64,000 nt of DNA from Pelotomaculum isophthalicicum JI (GCF_029478095.1 NZ_JAKOAV010000012.1:1-64000); one strand, 5' to 3'; counted from the first letter of the stretch, positions 52,070-61,884 are shown. Made by a program: numbers and translations. Notes: generated from the letters alone by a model not told the origin.

Positions 52070-52645
52070 ATAAAAGAAATAATTCTCGCGTCTTCCTCTC
52101 CGCGCCGTTCGGCCTTATTGGAACAAATTGGTTTGAATTTCCGGGTTATCGTATGTGATCTGGAAGAACATACTCCACCGGGGCTGCAACCTTTTGAAGT
52201 TGTTGAACGCCTCGCTGCCAGGAAGGCCATGTTTGTAGCGGATAGATTGACGGAGGGGATTGTCATCGGGGCCGATACCGTGGTGGTATGGCGCGGGCAA
52301 TTGCTTGGCAAGCCGTCCTGTGAGCAAGATGCCGTAGAGATGTTGAAACGCTTGCAGGGCAGCGCACACGAAGTATTTACCGGGGTTGCGCTGGTAGATG
52401 CCGGCAACAATAAAGTTGAAGTGAGCCATGAGAAAACCCGGGTAATATTCAGGCCGCTGGACGAGGAAGAGATCCGGCGGTACGTCTCCACCGGCGAGCC
52501 GTCGGATAAAGCCGGCTCTTACGGTGCTCAGGGGATTGGCGCGATTTTTATTGAACGCATTGAAGGATCTTATACAAATATTGTCGGTCTCCCTATGTCC
52601 AAGCTTTCCCTGATGCTAAAAAAATTTGGCTATGATATTCTGTAA
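52070..52645 (+). CDS. maf: Maf-family nucleotide pyrophosphatase with a non-standard start
   Basis: Maf proteins hydrolyse non-canonical nucleoside triphosphates and affect septation. The essential motif ASSSPRRSALL lies at 52085-52117, upstream of the first standard start codon (TTG at 52118). Reading back in frame there is no ATG, GTG or TTG; ATA at 52070 gives the usual start KEIILASSSPRR and follows GGCGGG by about 11 bases. Later motifs are GADTVV, GKP and SYGAQGIGA. The start at ATA (or ATT at 52082) is inferred; a sequencing error is the other explanation. It is coupled to the DUF4321 gene. Confidence 0.85.
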   Translation: MKEIILASSSPRRSALLEQIGLNFRVIVCDLEEHTPPGLQPFEVVERLAARKAMFVADRLTEGIVIGADTVVVWRGQLLGKPSCEQDAVEMLKRLQGSAHEVFTGVALVDAGNNKVEVSHEKTRVIFRPLDEEEIRRYVSTGEPSDKAGSYGAQGIGAIFIERIEGSYTNIVGLPMSKLSLMLKKFGYDIL

Positions 52646-52672
52646 CCAAGGTTTCTGTTAGGAGATGGACCT

Positions 52673-53368
52673 TTGGCTTTATCAGGCGATCGTCCAACTA
52701 TTAAGGAACTTCCGGCAGAAATGCGACCCCGGGAAAGATTATTGAAAGAAGGGGCCGGAGCGCTGTCGGAAATAGAACTTTTGGCTATTCTTTTAGGAAC
52801 CGGTTCTCCTGAAAATACTGTGCTGGAGTTAGCTTCCTTGATTTTGACGCGCTTTAGAAGTCTCCGCTTGCTGGTAGATGCCACGATTGAAGAACTGAGC
52901 GAGATTAAAGGCGTTGGGCTAGCTAAAGCAAGCCAGGTAAAGGCGGCGCTGGAACTGGCCAGGAGGCTGTCCCGTTTTACCAGCCAGCCCCGTCCGGTGA
53001 TTAAATCACCCGCAGATGCAGCCGGGTTGGTAATGGAGGAGATGCGCCATCTTGATAGGGAGCATTTCAGGGCCTTGCTGCTAAACACCAGAAATCAGGT
53101 TGTTGCTAACGACGAGGTGTCGATTGGCACACTAAATACTTCCAGTGTGCATCCTAGGGAACTTTTCCGCAATGCGATTAAAAGAAGCGCCGCGTCGTTG
53201 GTTTTGGTCCACAACCACCCCAGCGGCGACGCCACTCCCAGCAAAGAGGACCTGGATGTAACCAGAAGACTTTGTGAGGCCGGGAGAATCATTGGCATTG
53301 AAGTCTTGGATCATATTATTATCGGCGATAACAAATTCACCAGCTTTAAGGCAGAAGGGCTTATTTGA
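52673..53368 (+). CDS. radC: RadC/YsxA JAB-domain protein
   Basis: A 231-residue protein with an N-terminal helix-hairpin-helix (EIKGVGLAKASQVKAALE) and a JAB/MPN metalloprotease-fold domain with the metal motif VHNHPSGDATPS. The historic DNA-repair role is doubtful and the function is unsettled. The TTG follows TTAGGAGATGG. Its place between maf and mreB is conserved in Firmicutes. Confidence 0.94.
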   Translation: MALSGDRPTIKELPAEMRPRERLLKEGAGALSEIELLAILLGTGSPENTVLELASLILTRFRSLRLLVDATIEELSEIKGVGLAKASQVKAALELARRLSRFTSQPRPVIKSPADAAGLVMEEMRHLDREHFRALLLNTRNQVVANDEVSIGTLNTSSVHPRELFRNAIKRSAASLVLVHNHPSGDATPSKEDLDVTRRLCEAGRIIGIEVLDHIIIGDNKFTSFKAEGLI

Positions 53369-53407
53369 TTTTTAGATTTTGCATTATACGCAGAAAGGGG
53401 CCGGGAA

Positions 53408-54439
53408 ATGCGCGTCGGTCTGTTTTCAAAAGACATGGGTATGGATTTGGGTACAGCCAACTCCCTCGTATATGTCAAAGGAAAGGGTATAGTTATCCGT
53501 GAGCCTTCGGTAGTAGCGATCCAGAAGGATACGGGTCAGGTGCTTGCGGTCGGGGAAGACGCCAAGAGAATGATTGGCCGTACTCCGGGGAATATCGTGG
53601 CGATTCGTCCGATGAAAGATGGAGTTATAGCTGATTTCGACGTTACTCAAAGCATGATTAAATACTTTATCAATAAATCTCTGAGAAACCGTACTTTTTT
53701 GGTCCGGCCGCGAGTGGTTGTAGGCGTTCCATCCGGGGTTACCGCGGTGGAAGAAAGGGCGGTGCGTGAAGCGGCGCTTCAGGCGGGAGCCAGGGAGGCT
53801 TATCTGATTGAAGAACCGATGGCGGCGGCTATCGGGGCGGGATTGCCTGTTCACGAGCCGACCGGCAATATGATTGTCGATATAGGCGGGGGTACTACGG
53901 AAGTAGCTGTAATATCCCTCGGCGGCATTGTTACCAGCCGCTCGATCAGGATAGCCAGCGACGAGATGGACGAGGCCATTATCAACCACGTTAAGCGCAC
54001 CTATAATTTGTTAATCGGAGAGCGCACGGCTGAGTTGATTAAAATTCAAATCGGCACGGCTTATCCGCTTTCGACGCTAGAGACAGAAGAAGTCAGGGGG
54101 CGTGATTTAGTCACGGGGTTGCCTAAAACTGTGAATATAACCTCTGAAGAAATCTACAAAGCCCTTTCTGAACCCGTAACGAGTATCATTGAGGCTATTA
54201 AGGCCACGCTTGAACAAACCCCGCCGGAACTGGCGGCGGACATCATGGACCGGGGTATTGTCATGGCTGGTGGCGGGTCATTGTTAAGAGGTCTTGACCG
54301 GCTGGTTATTGAGGAGACCGGGATGCCGGTGCATCTGGCGGACGAGCCGTTGCTGGCCGTCGCTTATGGCGCCGGCCGGGTGCTTGAGAATATTGATGTG
54401 TTGCGCAAAGTATTAATTCAGCCCAAAAAATTGGCTTAA
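53408..54439 (+). CDS. mreB: Rod shape-determining protein MreB
   Basis: A 343-residue actin homologue that guides lateral cell-wall synthesis. The phosphate loops are [11 protein letters not shown] and [13 protein letters not shown]; the adenosine motif is [12 protein letters not shown]. The ATG follows AAAGGGG. It leads the mreBCD-pbp2-minCDE-rodA cell-shape cluster. Confidence 0.97.
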   Translation: MRVGLFSKDMGMDLGTANSLVYVKGKGIVIREPSVVAIQKDTGQVLAVGEDAKRMIGRTPGNIVAIRPMKDGVIADFDVTQSMIKYFINKSLRNRTFLVRPRVVVGVPSGVTAVEERAVREAALQAGAREAYLIEEPMAAAIGAGLPVHEPTGNMIVDIGGGTTEVAVISLGGIVTSRSIRIASDEMDEAIINHVKRTYNLLIGERTAELIKIQIGTAYPLSTLETEEVRGRDLVTGLPKTVNITSEEIYKALSEPVTSIIEAIKATLEQTPPELAADIMDRGIVMAGGGSLLRGLDRLVIEETGMPVHLADEPLLAVAYGAGRVLENIDVLRKVLIQPKKLA

Positions 54440-54499
54440 GGCAGTTTCCGTACCTGATTATCAATATCCGGAATCATTAAAGCAGGGAGTGAATGATGG

Positions 54500-55327
54500 G
54501 TGCGTTGGGTAACTGCCAGGCGGCTATTGTTACTTGCGGCCTTGGTGGCGGCCGCCCTGGTGGCCATGCGTATTACGGTACCGGAGCGAACCCGGCTGAC
54601 ACCCCTGGAATTCAAGTTCAGGGATGCTATAGCACCGGTACAGACTGGTTTAACTTGGTTGGGCAAACAGGCGAGTCATATGTTATCTTTCCCAATTTCC
54701 ATGTATAGGGCGGGAGAGCGCAACCAGGCTCTGGAAGAGGAAGTAGACCGCCTGCAAAGCCAGATAATCCAGTTGAACGAGTATAAGTTGGAAAATGAGC
54801 GTTTAACCAGTTTGCTTAGTTATAAGCAAGTGATGGCTAAGACATATAATCTGGTCGCCGCGTCTGTCGTCGGCAGAGATCCGAGCAACTGGTTCGGTAC
54901 CATAACCTTGAACAGAGGAACCAATGACGGTGTCAAGGAAAACATGACTGTCCTAACACCGGAAGGACTGGTAGGGCGGGTTATATCCGTTTCCTCCTCT
55001 ACCTGTGATGTTCTTCTGATTACCGACCCGCGCAGCGGGGTGGGTTCGTTAATTCAGGATACGCGTACTTCCGGTATTGTTGAAGGGACAACCACCAGTT
55101 CAGGTATGACCAGGATGATTCATATCCCCAACAGCGCGACGGTGGAAGCAGGCCAGGCGGTGATTACCTCAGGGCTCGGGAGCATTTTCCCAAAAAACAT
55201 ACCTGTGGGGAGAATAACCGATATCCGGAGTGAACCATCCGGTATGTTCAATAGCGCCGATATTCAACCATTTGCCGATTTAAGCCGGCTGGAGGAAGTA
55301 CTGATAATTATCAGCAGGTATCCTTAA
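54500..55327 (+). CDS. mreC: Rod shape-determining protein MreC
   Basis: A 275-residue protein with an N-terminal membrane helix (about 8-25), a coiled coil (EEEVDRLQSQIIQLNEYKLE) and two beta-barrel domains outside the membrane. It links MreB to penicillin-binding proteins. The GTG at 54500 follows GGGAGTG by about 10 bases. An overlapping frame from 54493 is not a gene. Confidence 0.95.
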   Translation: MRWVTARRLLLLAALVAAALVAMRITVPERTRLTPLEFKFRDAIAPVQTGLTWLGKQASHMLSFPISMYRAGERNQALEEEVDRLQSQIIQLNEYKLENERLTSLLSYKQVMAKTYNLVAASVVGRDPSNWFGTITLNRGTNDGVKENMTVLTPEGLVGRVISVSSSTCDVLLITDPRSGVGSLIQDTRTSGIVEGTTTSSGMTRMIHIPNSATVEAGQAVITSGLGSIFPKNIPVGRITDIRSEPSGMFNSADIQPFADLSRLEEVLIIISRYP

Positions 55328-55357
55328 AGCCTGGATCGCTGTGGGGAGGTTATAACA

Positions 55358-55849
55358 GTGCCGTTTCCCGCTTTGTTGCTCCTGCTGGGAGTGGTTTTGA
55401 TACTCCAAACCACGATAATGGACTATTTAAGCGTATACGGGGTTAAACCCGACCTGGTTATGCTGCTAGTTATTTTTAACGGCTTCCTCCTGGGTCCTAA
55501 GGAGGGGGCTTTTTTGGGTTTCGCCGGTGGAATAATTGAAGATTTGTTTTCCGGGAGCTATATTGGAATAAACGCTCTTACGAAAATGGTTGCCGGCTAT
55601 TTAGCCGGTTTCTGCGGTGAGCGTCTTTATAAAGAGAATTCACTGGTAGTAGCGGGAGTTGCCTTTTTTTCCACGACAGTTGGTTTACTGATAAATTATT
55701 TTTTACTGCTGTACCTAAAAATTTACATGCCCTTTTTTTATACCTTGTTTAGAGTGATTCTTCCCACAGCGCTTTATACGGCAGTGCTGGCGCCGTTTTT
55801 CTACAAGCGTGTGCTCCATTTGGTAATCATTAAGAATAAGGATTTATAA
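55358..55849 (+). CDS. mreD: Rod shape-determining protein MreD
   Basis: A 163-residue integral membrane protein with about five helices, including GVKPDLVMLLVIFNGFLLG and GFAGGIIEDLFSG, the conserved MreD core. The GTG follows GGGAGG. It works with MreC and PBP2 in elongation. Confidence 0.94.
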   Translation: MPFPALLLLLGVVLILQTTIMDYLSVYGVKPDLVMLLVIFNGFLLGPKEGAFLGFAGGIIEDLFSGSYIGINALTKMVAGYLAGFCGERLYKENSLVVAGVAFFSTTVGLLINYFLLLYLKIYMPFFYTLFRVILPTALYTAVLAPFFYKRVLHLVIIKNKDL

Positions 55850-55874
55850 ATGCTGCGCAGGGGCGGGGGACAGA

Positions 55875-57848
55875 ATGGAAAAGAAAACTGTTGAGCGAAG
55901 AATGCGTGTTTTCCTTTATATAGTAATTTTTATCTTTGTTGTTCTTGTGTCCAGGCTGGCTTACATGCAGTTGCTGCAAAACGATAAGTTTTCCACGATG
56001 GCGAGGGAAAACCGGATGAAGTTGATTACTATCACCGCCCCCCGCGGTGAAGTTTTCGACCGCAATGGTGTTAAAATAGTGGGCAATCAGCCGGTATATA
56101 CAGTTTCTCTTGATAAAGTTTCCCTGGTGAGCCTTGGACAAAAAGATACTGGTGAGGTGGTCCGGCGGCTGGCAGCGATTTTAGGCACAGATCCCCAGGA
56201 AATTCAGCAAAAAATCGACCAGCAAGAACGCCTTTACGAACCTGTAAAACTGGCTACCAAGGTGCCTTTGGAGGTTGTCACCAGAATTGAGGAGCAGCGT
56301 CTGGAACTGCCTGGCGTAGTCATTGATATTGAGCCGCTGCGGGAGTACCCCAATGGGAATTTGCTGGCTCAAGTTATGGGATATGTGCGGCAAATCAACG
56401 AGGACCAACTTAAAGAAAATAAAGATAAAGGATATAAGTCCGGTGACCTTTTTGGGCAGTCAGGACTGGAATATACGTACGAGCAATACCTGCGCGGTCA
56501 GGACGGCGGGAGGCAAGTTGAGGTTGACTCCATGGGGAGGCCGGTACGTGATCTGGGTGTTAAAGAACCGGTGCCGGGCAATAATTTAGTGCTTACGATT
56601 GACCATAAGGTGCAGAAGGCGGCGGAGGAAGCCCTGGCCAGGGCCTCCCAGGAAGCGTTGAAACAGGGTTATAACGAAGCCAGGGCCGGCGCCGCGGTTG
56701 CCCTCGACGTGCGGACCGGAGCAGTGCTGGCTATGGCCAGTTACCCCGGATACGACCCGGTAAAGCTCTCTGGAGTATTGTCCCAGAAAGATTATGACGA
56801 AATCTTTAACTCGCCCTGGAAACCCATTCTTAACCGGGCATTGTTATCTTATGCGCCTGGCTCAACTTTTAAAATGATTGTTGCCATGGCCGGCCTGGAG
56901 ACAAACACCATCACCCCTCAGAACACAATATCCGACCCGGGTTATTTTATTTGGGGCACTCGGTACGATGACTGGCAGCCGGGTGGCCATGGGATCGTGA
57001 ACATGGTCAAGGCAATTAAAGTGTCTTGTGATACCTATTTTTACCAGCTTGGTTTTAAGACAGGTATTGATAACATTGCCCGTTTTGCCAAGGAGTTTGG
57101 ACTGGGCAAGAAGACAGGCATTGAGCTCCCTGGTGAGGACGCTGGCGTTGTTCCCAGCCCTGACTCCAAACTGCAGTTGCGCAAAGATTATTTAAGCTCC
57201 CAAGATCTGAAGAAAGTGCAAGAAATTGAACAGCGATACAATGATCTTCTGGCCAAAGCGACCAGCGATGAACAGAGAAAACAATTGCTCAACAAGAGAT
57301 CTGATGAGTTGCTCGCGGTAGACTGGGAGTTGGCATGGCATGATTATGACACGATTATTTCCTCAATTGGCCAGGGTGATAACCGCTATACGATGCTCGA
57401 AATGGCAAATTACGTTGCCACCATCGCCAATGGGGGCACTCTTTATAAACCATTTCTGGTGCAGCGGGTAGTTGATCCTAATGGTAAGGTTATTAAAGAG
57501 AATAATCCAGTTGTGGTAAACCAGGCCAAGGTATCACCAAAAACTCTGGCTGTAGTCAGAGAGGGGATGCATGAGGTAACGCTGCCTCCTGACGGCACGG
57601 CTTACGGTTTTTTTGCCGGGTTCCCGCCTGTGGCCGCCAAAACCGGAACTGCTGAAGTAACCGGCCATAACAATCATGCTCTGATTGTTGCCTTCGCGCC
57701 TTTTGATAATCCGGAGATCGCCGTAGCGGTGGTCGTTGAATTCGCAGGTCATGGTGGTACCATGGCCGGACCGGTTGCCGAGAGCATGCTTGCAGCCTAT
57801 TTTGGTTTGCCTGAACCAGGTAAGAAATCAGTTAGCAGCCCGGAATAA
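55875..57848 (+). CDS. mrdA: Penicillin-binding protein 2 (MrdA-type transpeptidase)
   Basis: A 657-residue class B PBP with one N-terminal membrane helix, a pedestal domain (PRGEVFDRNGVKI) and a transpeptidase domain. Active-site motifs are SYAPGSTFKM (SxxK), SCD in KVSCDTYF, and AAKTGTAEV (KTG). It cross-links peptidoglycan during elongation. An insert near residues 430-490, rich in charged residues, is not assigned. It follows mreD with a 26-base gap. Confidence 0.95.
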   Translation: MEKKTVERRMRVFLYIVIFIFVVLVSRLAYMQLLQNDKFSTMARENRMKLITITAPRGEVFDRNGVKIVGNQPVYTVSLDKVSLVSLGQKDTGEVVRRLAAILGTDPQEIQQKIDQQERLYEPVKLATKVPLEVVTRIEEQRLELPGVVIDIEPLREYPNGNLLAQVMGYVRQINEDQLKENKDKGYKSGDLFGQSGLEYTYEQYLRGQDGGRQVEVDSMGRPVRDLGVKEPVPGNNLVLTIDHKVQKAAEEALARASQEALKQGYNEARAGAAVALDVRTGAVLAMASYPGYDPVKLSGVLSQKDYDEIFNSPWKPILNRALLSYAPGSTFKMIVAMAGLETNTITPQNTISDPGYFIWGTRYDDWQPGGHGIVNMVKAIKVSCDTYFYQLGFKTGIDNIARFAKEFGLGKKTGIELPGEDAGVVPSPDSKLQLRKDYLSSQDLKKVQEIEQRYNDLLAKATSDEQRKQLLNKRSDELLAVDWELAWHDYDTIISSIGQGDNRYTMLEMANYVATIANGGTLYKPFLVQRVVDPNGKVIKENNPVVVNQAKVSPKTLAVVREGMHEVTLPPDGTAYGFFAGFPPVAAKTGTAEVTGHNNHALIVAFAPFDNPEIAVAVVVEFAGHGGTMAGPVAESMLAAYFGLPEPGKKSVSSPE

Positions 57849-57976
57849 CAGAAATGTGTCTAAAAAGCATAAAAAATAGGGTTTTTTATTGAGTCTTTTT
57901 TGTTTTTTATTAGCAGGATTTGGTTATCGACCGTAGAATTTAATATCTGATAGCCGCGGTTCAGGAGGAGATGGCT

Positions 57977-58402
57977 TTGGCTAATTCATATAGTGTTTCA
58001 GGATTTGGCCGGGATATTCCAGCTGATTTGGATGAGCTGGTTGACGAGAAAACGATCCTGGTGCAGCGGACGCTGCGTTCTGGCCAGAGTATTTATTACA
58101 ACGGGAATGTGGTTATATTGGGGGATGTTAATCCGGGAGCCGAAGTGACAGCGACAGGCAATGTTATTGTGATGGGCTCCTTAAGAGGTGTGGTGCATGC
58201 CGGGGCGGGCGGTGATGAAAATGCTGTGGTGATGGCTTTTCACCTCCAGCCGACTCAACTTAGAATAGCCAATCATATTACCCGCCCTCCGGACAATGAG
58301 ACGGAGGATGCTGACTACCCGGAGATGGCGCGGATCAAAGACGGAGTTGTTACTATTGAATTTTTCCAGACTGCTGGAGAGCGCCAAGCCAAGAGCATTT
58401 GA
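57977..58402 (+). CDS. minC: Short MinC-like division-site protein (C-terminal domain only)
   Basis: About 141 residues, matching only the C-terminal beta-helical domain of MinC (TLRSGQSIYYNGNVVILGDV, GAEVTATGNVIVMGSLRGVV), which dimerises and binds MinD. The N-terminal FtsZ-inhibiting domain of about 100 residues is missing, and the upstream 120 bases do not encode it. A TTG at 57977 follows GGAGGAG; an ATG at 57971 abuts that site. It precedes minD and minE in the right order. Confidence 0.9.
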   Translation: MANSYSVSGFGRDIPADLDELVDEKTILVQRTLRSGQSIYYNGNVVILGDVNPGAEVTATGNVIVMGSLRGVVHAGAGGDENAVVMAFHLQPTQLRIANHITRPPDNETEDADYPEMARIKDGVVTIEFFQTAGERQAKSI

Positions 58403-58502
58403 CAGTTGCCTGTAGTTGGGCAGTAATTAAAATGAACATGTACAAGTTTTTTGACCTCCGGCGCGAGGCGTCCAATGACTTGACAGGAGGAGGAACTAAA
58501 GG

Positions 58503-59297
58503 ATGGGCGAAGTAATTGTTGTAACTTCCGGCAAAGGGGGTGTGGGAAAAACCACCTCCACCGCCAATATCGGAACCGGTTTGGCGGCCATGGGTTATAA
58601 AGTAGCTTTGATTGACACTGATATTGGTTTAAGAAATCTGGATGTTGTTCTGGGACTTGAAAACAGGATAGTTTTTGATATTGTTGATGTTGTTAACGAA
58701 AACTGCCGGCTGCGCCAAGCGCTGATTAAAGACAAGCGGTTTGAAGGCTTGCACTTGCTCCCGGCTGCTCAAACCAAAGATAAGACAGCGGTCAGCCCGG
58801 ACCAGATGCGTAATTTATGCGCGGAATTAAAAAATGATTTTGATTATGTCATTATTGATTGCCCGGCCGGTATCGAGCAGGGTTTTCGTAATGCTATAGC
58901 CGGGGCGGAGAAGGCGGTTGTGGTAACCACGCCGGAAGTCTCGGCGGTACGGGACGCCGACAGGATTATCGGACTTCTGGAAGCCGCTGAATTGCGTGAA
59001 CCGAAACTGATTATTAACCGTATCCGGCAAAAGATGGTCAAGCAGGGGGACATGATGAGCATTGATGATATCATCGACATCCTGGCTGTTGACCTGCTCG
59101 GGATAATACCGGAAGATGAGATGATTGTAATTACCACAAATCGTGGAGAAGCCGTAGTGCTGGATCAGCATTCCCGTTCCGGCCAAGCTTACAGAAATAT
59201 TGTCCGCCGCATATTAGGAGAGGAAGTGCCAATAATTAATCTGGATGAAGGCAGTGGTTTCTTTAATAAAATTAAGAAAATTATCGGCCTGGGGTAA
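58503..59297 (+). CDS. minD: Septum-site ATPase MinD
   Basis: A 264-residue deviant Walker A ATPase: TSGKGGVGKTTSTANIG, DTDIGLRNLD, DCPAGIEQGF. The C-terminal amphipathic helix (FFNKIKKIIGL) binds the membrane. It recruits MinC and is moved by MinE. The ATG follows AGGAGGAAC. Confidence 0.97.
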   Translation: MGEVIVVTSGKGGVGKTTSTANIGTGLAAMGYKVALIDTDIGLRNLDVVLGLENRIVFDIVDVVNENCRLRQALIKDKRFEGLHLLPAAQTKDKTAVSPDQMRNLCAELKNDFDYVIIDCPAGIEQGFRNAIAGAEKAVVVTTPEVSAVRDADRIIGLLEAAELREPKLIINRIRQKMVKQGDMMSIDDIIDILAVDLLGIIPEDEMIVITTNRGEAVVLDQHSRSGQAYRNIVRRILGEEVPIINLDEGSGFFNKIKKIIGLG

Positions 59298-59318
59298 ACC
59301 GGGAAGGGGGGAGCAGCC

Positions 59319-59591
59319 TTGTTAGATTTTATCGCCAAGCTTTTTGGTAAAGACAGCGGGAGTAAAAACGTGGCAAAAGATAGACTGCGCCTAGTTCTGA
59401 TGCATGACCGGGCCAGTATATCGCCCCAGATGCTCGATTCGTTGAAGCTCGACTTGATTAAAGTTATTTCAAGTTACATGATTATTGACGAGGCCAACCT
59501 GGAGGTGAATCTGGACTCTAGCGGCAGCACGGTGGCGCTGGTTGCGAATATTCCTGTCAAAGGGATGAAACGGGCCGCGGGAACTGCTTAA
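59319..59591 (+). CDS. minE: Cell-division topological factor MinE
   Basis: A 90-residue protein with the MinD-contact helix region (KDRLRLVLMHDRASISPQML) and the topological domain (LIKVISSYMIIDEANLEVNL). A TTG start follows GGGGGGAG. With MinD it forms the oscillating system, so this organism has MinCDE rather than relying only on DivIVA. Confidence 0.95.
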   Translation: MLDFIAKLFGKDSGSKNVAKDRLRLVLMHDRASISPQMLDSLKLDLIKVISSYMIIDEANLEVNLDSSGSTVALVANIPVKGMKRAAGTA

Positions 59592-59618
59592 AGATGTCCG
59601 GTTTGTAAAGATGCAACA

Positions 59619-59647
59619 GCCTGTATTATCTGATACGGGCTTTTTTT
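59619..59647 (+). terminator. Intrinsic terminator after minE
   Basis: GCCTGTAT pairs with ATACGGGC (59619-59640) and is followed by seven Ts. Confidence 0.85.
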
Positions 59648-59676
59648 GTGCGTTAATTTATAATATAATACAAGTA

Positions 59677-59735
59677 TTCAAGAATTCAGGAGTCAGGAGT
59701 CAGAATCCAAAATATTTGAGGACGATAAACCATTT
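59677..59735. repeat. Dispersed CAGTAGTCAG-type repeat, copy B (partial, reversed)
   Basis: AAGAATTCAGGAGTCAGGAG and AATATTTGAGGACGATAAAC match, in reverse orientation, the right part of copies A and C. The left inverted arm is absent. Confidence 0.65.
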
Positions 59736-59835
59736 TATTAATCTGATAATTTAGTAGTTACAATATACTTAACCAGAAAGAATATTTATGTAAGTTGTTA
59801 CCGTGTTGGGAAAAAATTTTGAAAGGAATAGCTGA

Positions 59836-61017
59836 GTGTTAATTCAAAGCAGATTTTTAAAAAAGCTCGATCATACTATATTGATTTCAGTTTCTATGAT
59901 CATTCTGCTTGGTCTGATTGTCATATACAGCGCTACAAAGCCAACCGAGTTGCTGCCTGTAGCGGGATCTGTCGCCAAGAGCGCGGATCCCTTCGCTTTT
60001 GTAAAAAGGCAAATAATTTTTGTGTTTTTGGGAATAGGGATGATGTGCATGATGCTTTATATCCATTATGAGGATCTTATAAAGCATATGAAATCCCTGT
60101 ATATAATTAACCTGATCATGCTTGGGGCGGTAATTTTTTTTGGGGTTTCCGAGTTGGGGGCGCAGCGCTGGATTAGTATTATGGGTTTCCACTTCCAGCC
60201 TTCCGAATTTTCCAAGCTAATTATCATAGTTTGTTTTGCGGCCTTTCTGACATCCCGTAAAAAAAAGCTTAACCGGTTTCGTGACTTGCTTCCCAGTTTT
60301 GCGTTTTTCGGCGTTCCTATAATGTTGATCCTAAAACAACCGGACCTGGGCACTGCTCTGGTGTTTTTTGCAGTAATGTTCGGGATGCTCTTTGTGTCAG
60401 GCGCGAACCCCAGGCTGTTAGTCCTGATCATAGTTGTCGCTCTCGGAGCGGTATCATTATGGATATGGGCTCATTTCTGGCTGGAGGCAAACCGCGGGGT
60501 GCAACTTTGGATGCCACTGAAGGACTACCAGCTAAACAGGCTGATTATTTTTATCAACCCCTGGCAAGATTGGCATGGCGCCGGCTATAACGTGATCCAG
60601 TCGCAAATTGCCATCGGTCAGGGTGGTTTCTGGGGGCGCGGGTTATTCCAAGGGAGCCAGACTCATGGAGATTTTCTGCCTATTCAGGAAACCGATTTTA
60701 TTTTCTCGGTCGTCGGGGAGGAACTTGGTTTTATTGGCGCGGTTATCCTTTTAACTCTTTATTTTATTGTGATCTACCGGTGTATTCTGATTACGATGAA
60801 CGCTAAGGACGATTTCGGCACCCTGCTTGCTGCCGGAGTGGTTTCTATGCTTACTTTCCATGTTTTGGTCAATGTGGGTATGACCTGCGGGATCATGCCT
60901 GTGACCGGCATCCCATTGCCGATGTTCAGCTCCGGAGGAAGCAGCATGATAACCAACCTTGCGGCGCTCGGCCTGCTTTTGAATATAAACATGAGACGAC
61001 AAAAAATAATGTTCTGA
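59836..61017 (+). CDS. rodA: Rod-shape glycosyltransferase RodA (SEDS family)
   Basis: A 393-residue polytopic SEDS protein that polymerises lipid II with PBP2. Ten hydrophobic helices, the motifs QPDLGTALVFF and GIPLPMFSSGGSS, and the conserved WQDWHGAGYN region. The GTG follows AAAGGA. It ends the cell-shape cluster; a terminator overlaps its stop. Confidence 0.94.
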   Translation: MLIQSRFLKKLDHTILISVSMIILLGLIVIYSATKPTELLPVAGSVAKSADPFAFVKRQIIFVFLGIGMMCMMLYIHYEDLIKHMKSLYIINLIMLGAVIFFGVSELGAQRWISIMGFHFQPSEFSKLIIIVCFAAFLTSRKKKLNRFRDLLPSFAFFGVPIMLILKQPDLGTALVFFAVMFGMLFVSGANPRLLVLIIVVALGAVSLWIWAHFWLEANRGVQLWMPLKDYQLNRLIIFINPWQDWHGAGYNVIQSQIAIGQGGFWGRGLFQGSQTHGDFLPIQETDFIFSVVGEELGFIGAVILLTLYFIVIYRCILITMNAKDDFGTLLAAGVVSMLTFHVLVNVGMTCGIMPVTGIPLPMFSSGGSSMITNLAALGLLLNINMRRQKIMF

Positions 61018-61047
61018 CCGGGGTACAAACCGCCCCGGTTTTTTTTA
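61017..61047 (+). terminator. Intrinsic terminator after rodA
   Basis: ACCGGGG pairs with CCCCGGT (61017-61039), followed by TTTTTTTT. Confidence 0.85.
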
Positions 61048-61121
61048 TGGCCAGTCATATTTCCTGATAAAGGAAAATATGCTTTTAAAGACAAGCTTTC
61101 AATAGTCGGGGGGGTTCATAT

Positions 61122-61871
61122 TTGAAGGGGATTGATTTTAAGACAAGCGGACCGTTTAAAAAAGACGATGATTGGATTTCCTGTTATCAACAGCCCCACT
61201 GGAAGAGGCCTGGACACAGGGGGGGCAGTAGATATAACCTTTACCGCGCTGCCGTCGCCCTCTTGATCTTTATGGCGTTTTGGGTCGTCAGGGAGACCCA
61301 CAGCCCCTGGGGCTTAGAAGCGAAAGAAACCTTGAAAAGTGTGCTGACTTCTGAGTGGAATTACCAGCCTGCGCTGGAAAGAGTGGTTCAATTCGGCTTA
61401 CAGATTGCCAACACGGACTGGCCTTTATTCAACGCTGTCCAGCCTGTTGTTTCAAAACCTCAGCAGGGTAATGTAAGTGTAATGCTGCCGGTGCCGGTCT
61501 CAGGTAAGGTAGTCAGGGGGTACGGTATGACTATCGACCCGGTCGACGGCATGGAGCGTTTTCATTGTGGAATTGATATTTCCGCTCCAGTAGGCAGCGC
61601 GGTCAGGGCGGTGCGGGACGGCAGGGTGAAACGCACAGGTGACAGCGCGGCAGTGGGGAAGTATGTATTATTGGAGCATGACCAGGGCAGCTTTACTCTT
61701 TATGGTGAGCTTGCCAGGGTGCTAGTTAGCGAAGGACAGCAGGTGCAAGCCGGCCAGAATATTGGAGAAATTGGTGTGGAGGGCGATATTTCAGGCGGGG
61801 GTCTGCACTTTGAAATGCGGGAGAACAACAAACTGGTGGATCCTTTGACTAAGTTGCAGCCATTAAATTAA
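61122..61871 (+). CDS. spoIVFA: SpoIVFA-like M23 (LytM) membrane protein
   Basis: A 249-residue protein with a single membrane helix (about 43-60) and a C-terminal M23/LytM domain (RFHCGIDISAPVGSAVRAVR, GGLHFEMR). Histidines of the zinc site are in part present (HCGID, LHFEM). In Bacillus SpoIVFA holds the SpoIVFB protease inactive until the mother-cell checkpoint. A TTG start follows GGGGGGG. The next gene is spoIVFB, which supports the call. Confidence 0.85.
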   Translation: MKGIDFKTSGPFKKDDDWISCYQQPHWKRPGHRGGSRYNLYRAAVALLIFMAFWVVRETHSPWGLEAKETLKSVLTSEWNYQPALERVVQFGLQIANTDWPLFNAVQPVVSKPQQGNVSVMLPVPVSGKVVRGYGMTIDPVDGMERFHCGIDISAPVGSAVRAVRDGRVKRTGDSAAVGKYVLLEHDQGSFTLYGELARVLVSEGQQVQAGQNIGEIGVEGDISGGGLHFEMRENNKLVDPLTKLQPLN

Positions 61872-61884
61872 AAGTAAGGGTAAC

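Noticed and set aside
54493-54708. A 71-codon frame overlapping the mreC start
   Set aside because: It lies almost wholly within the well-supported mreC coding frame and shows no motif.
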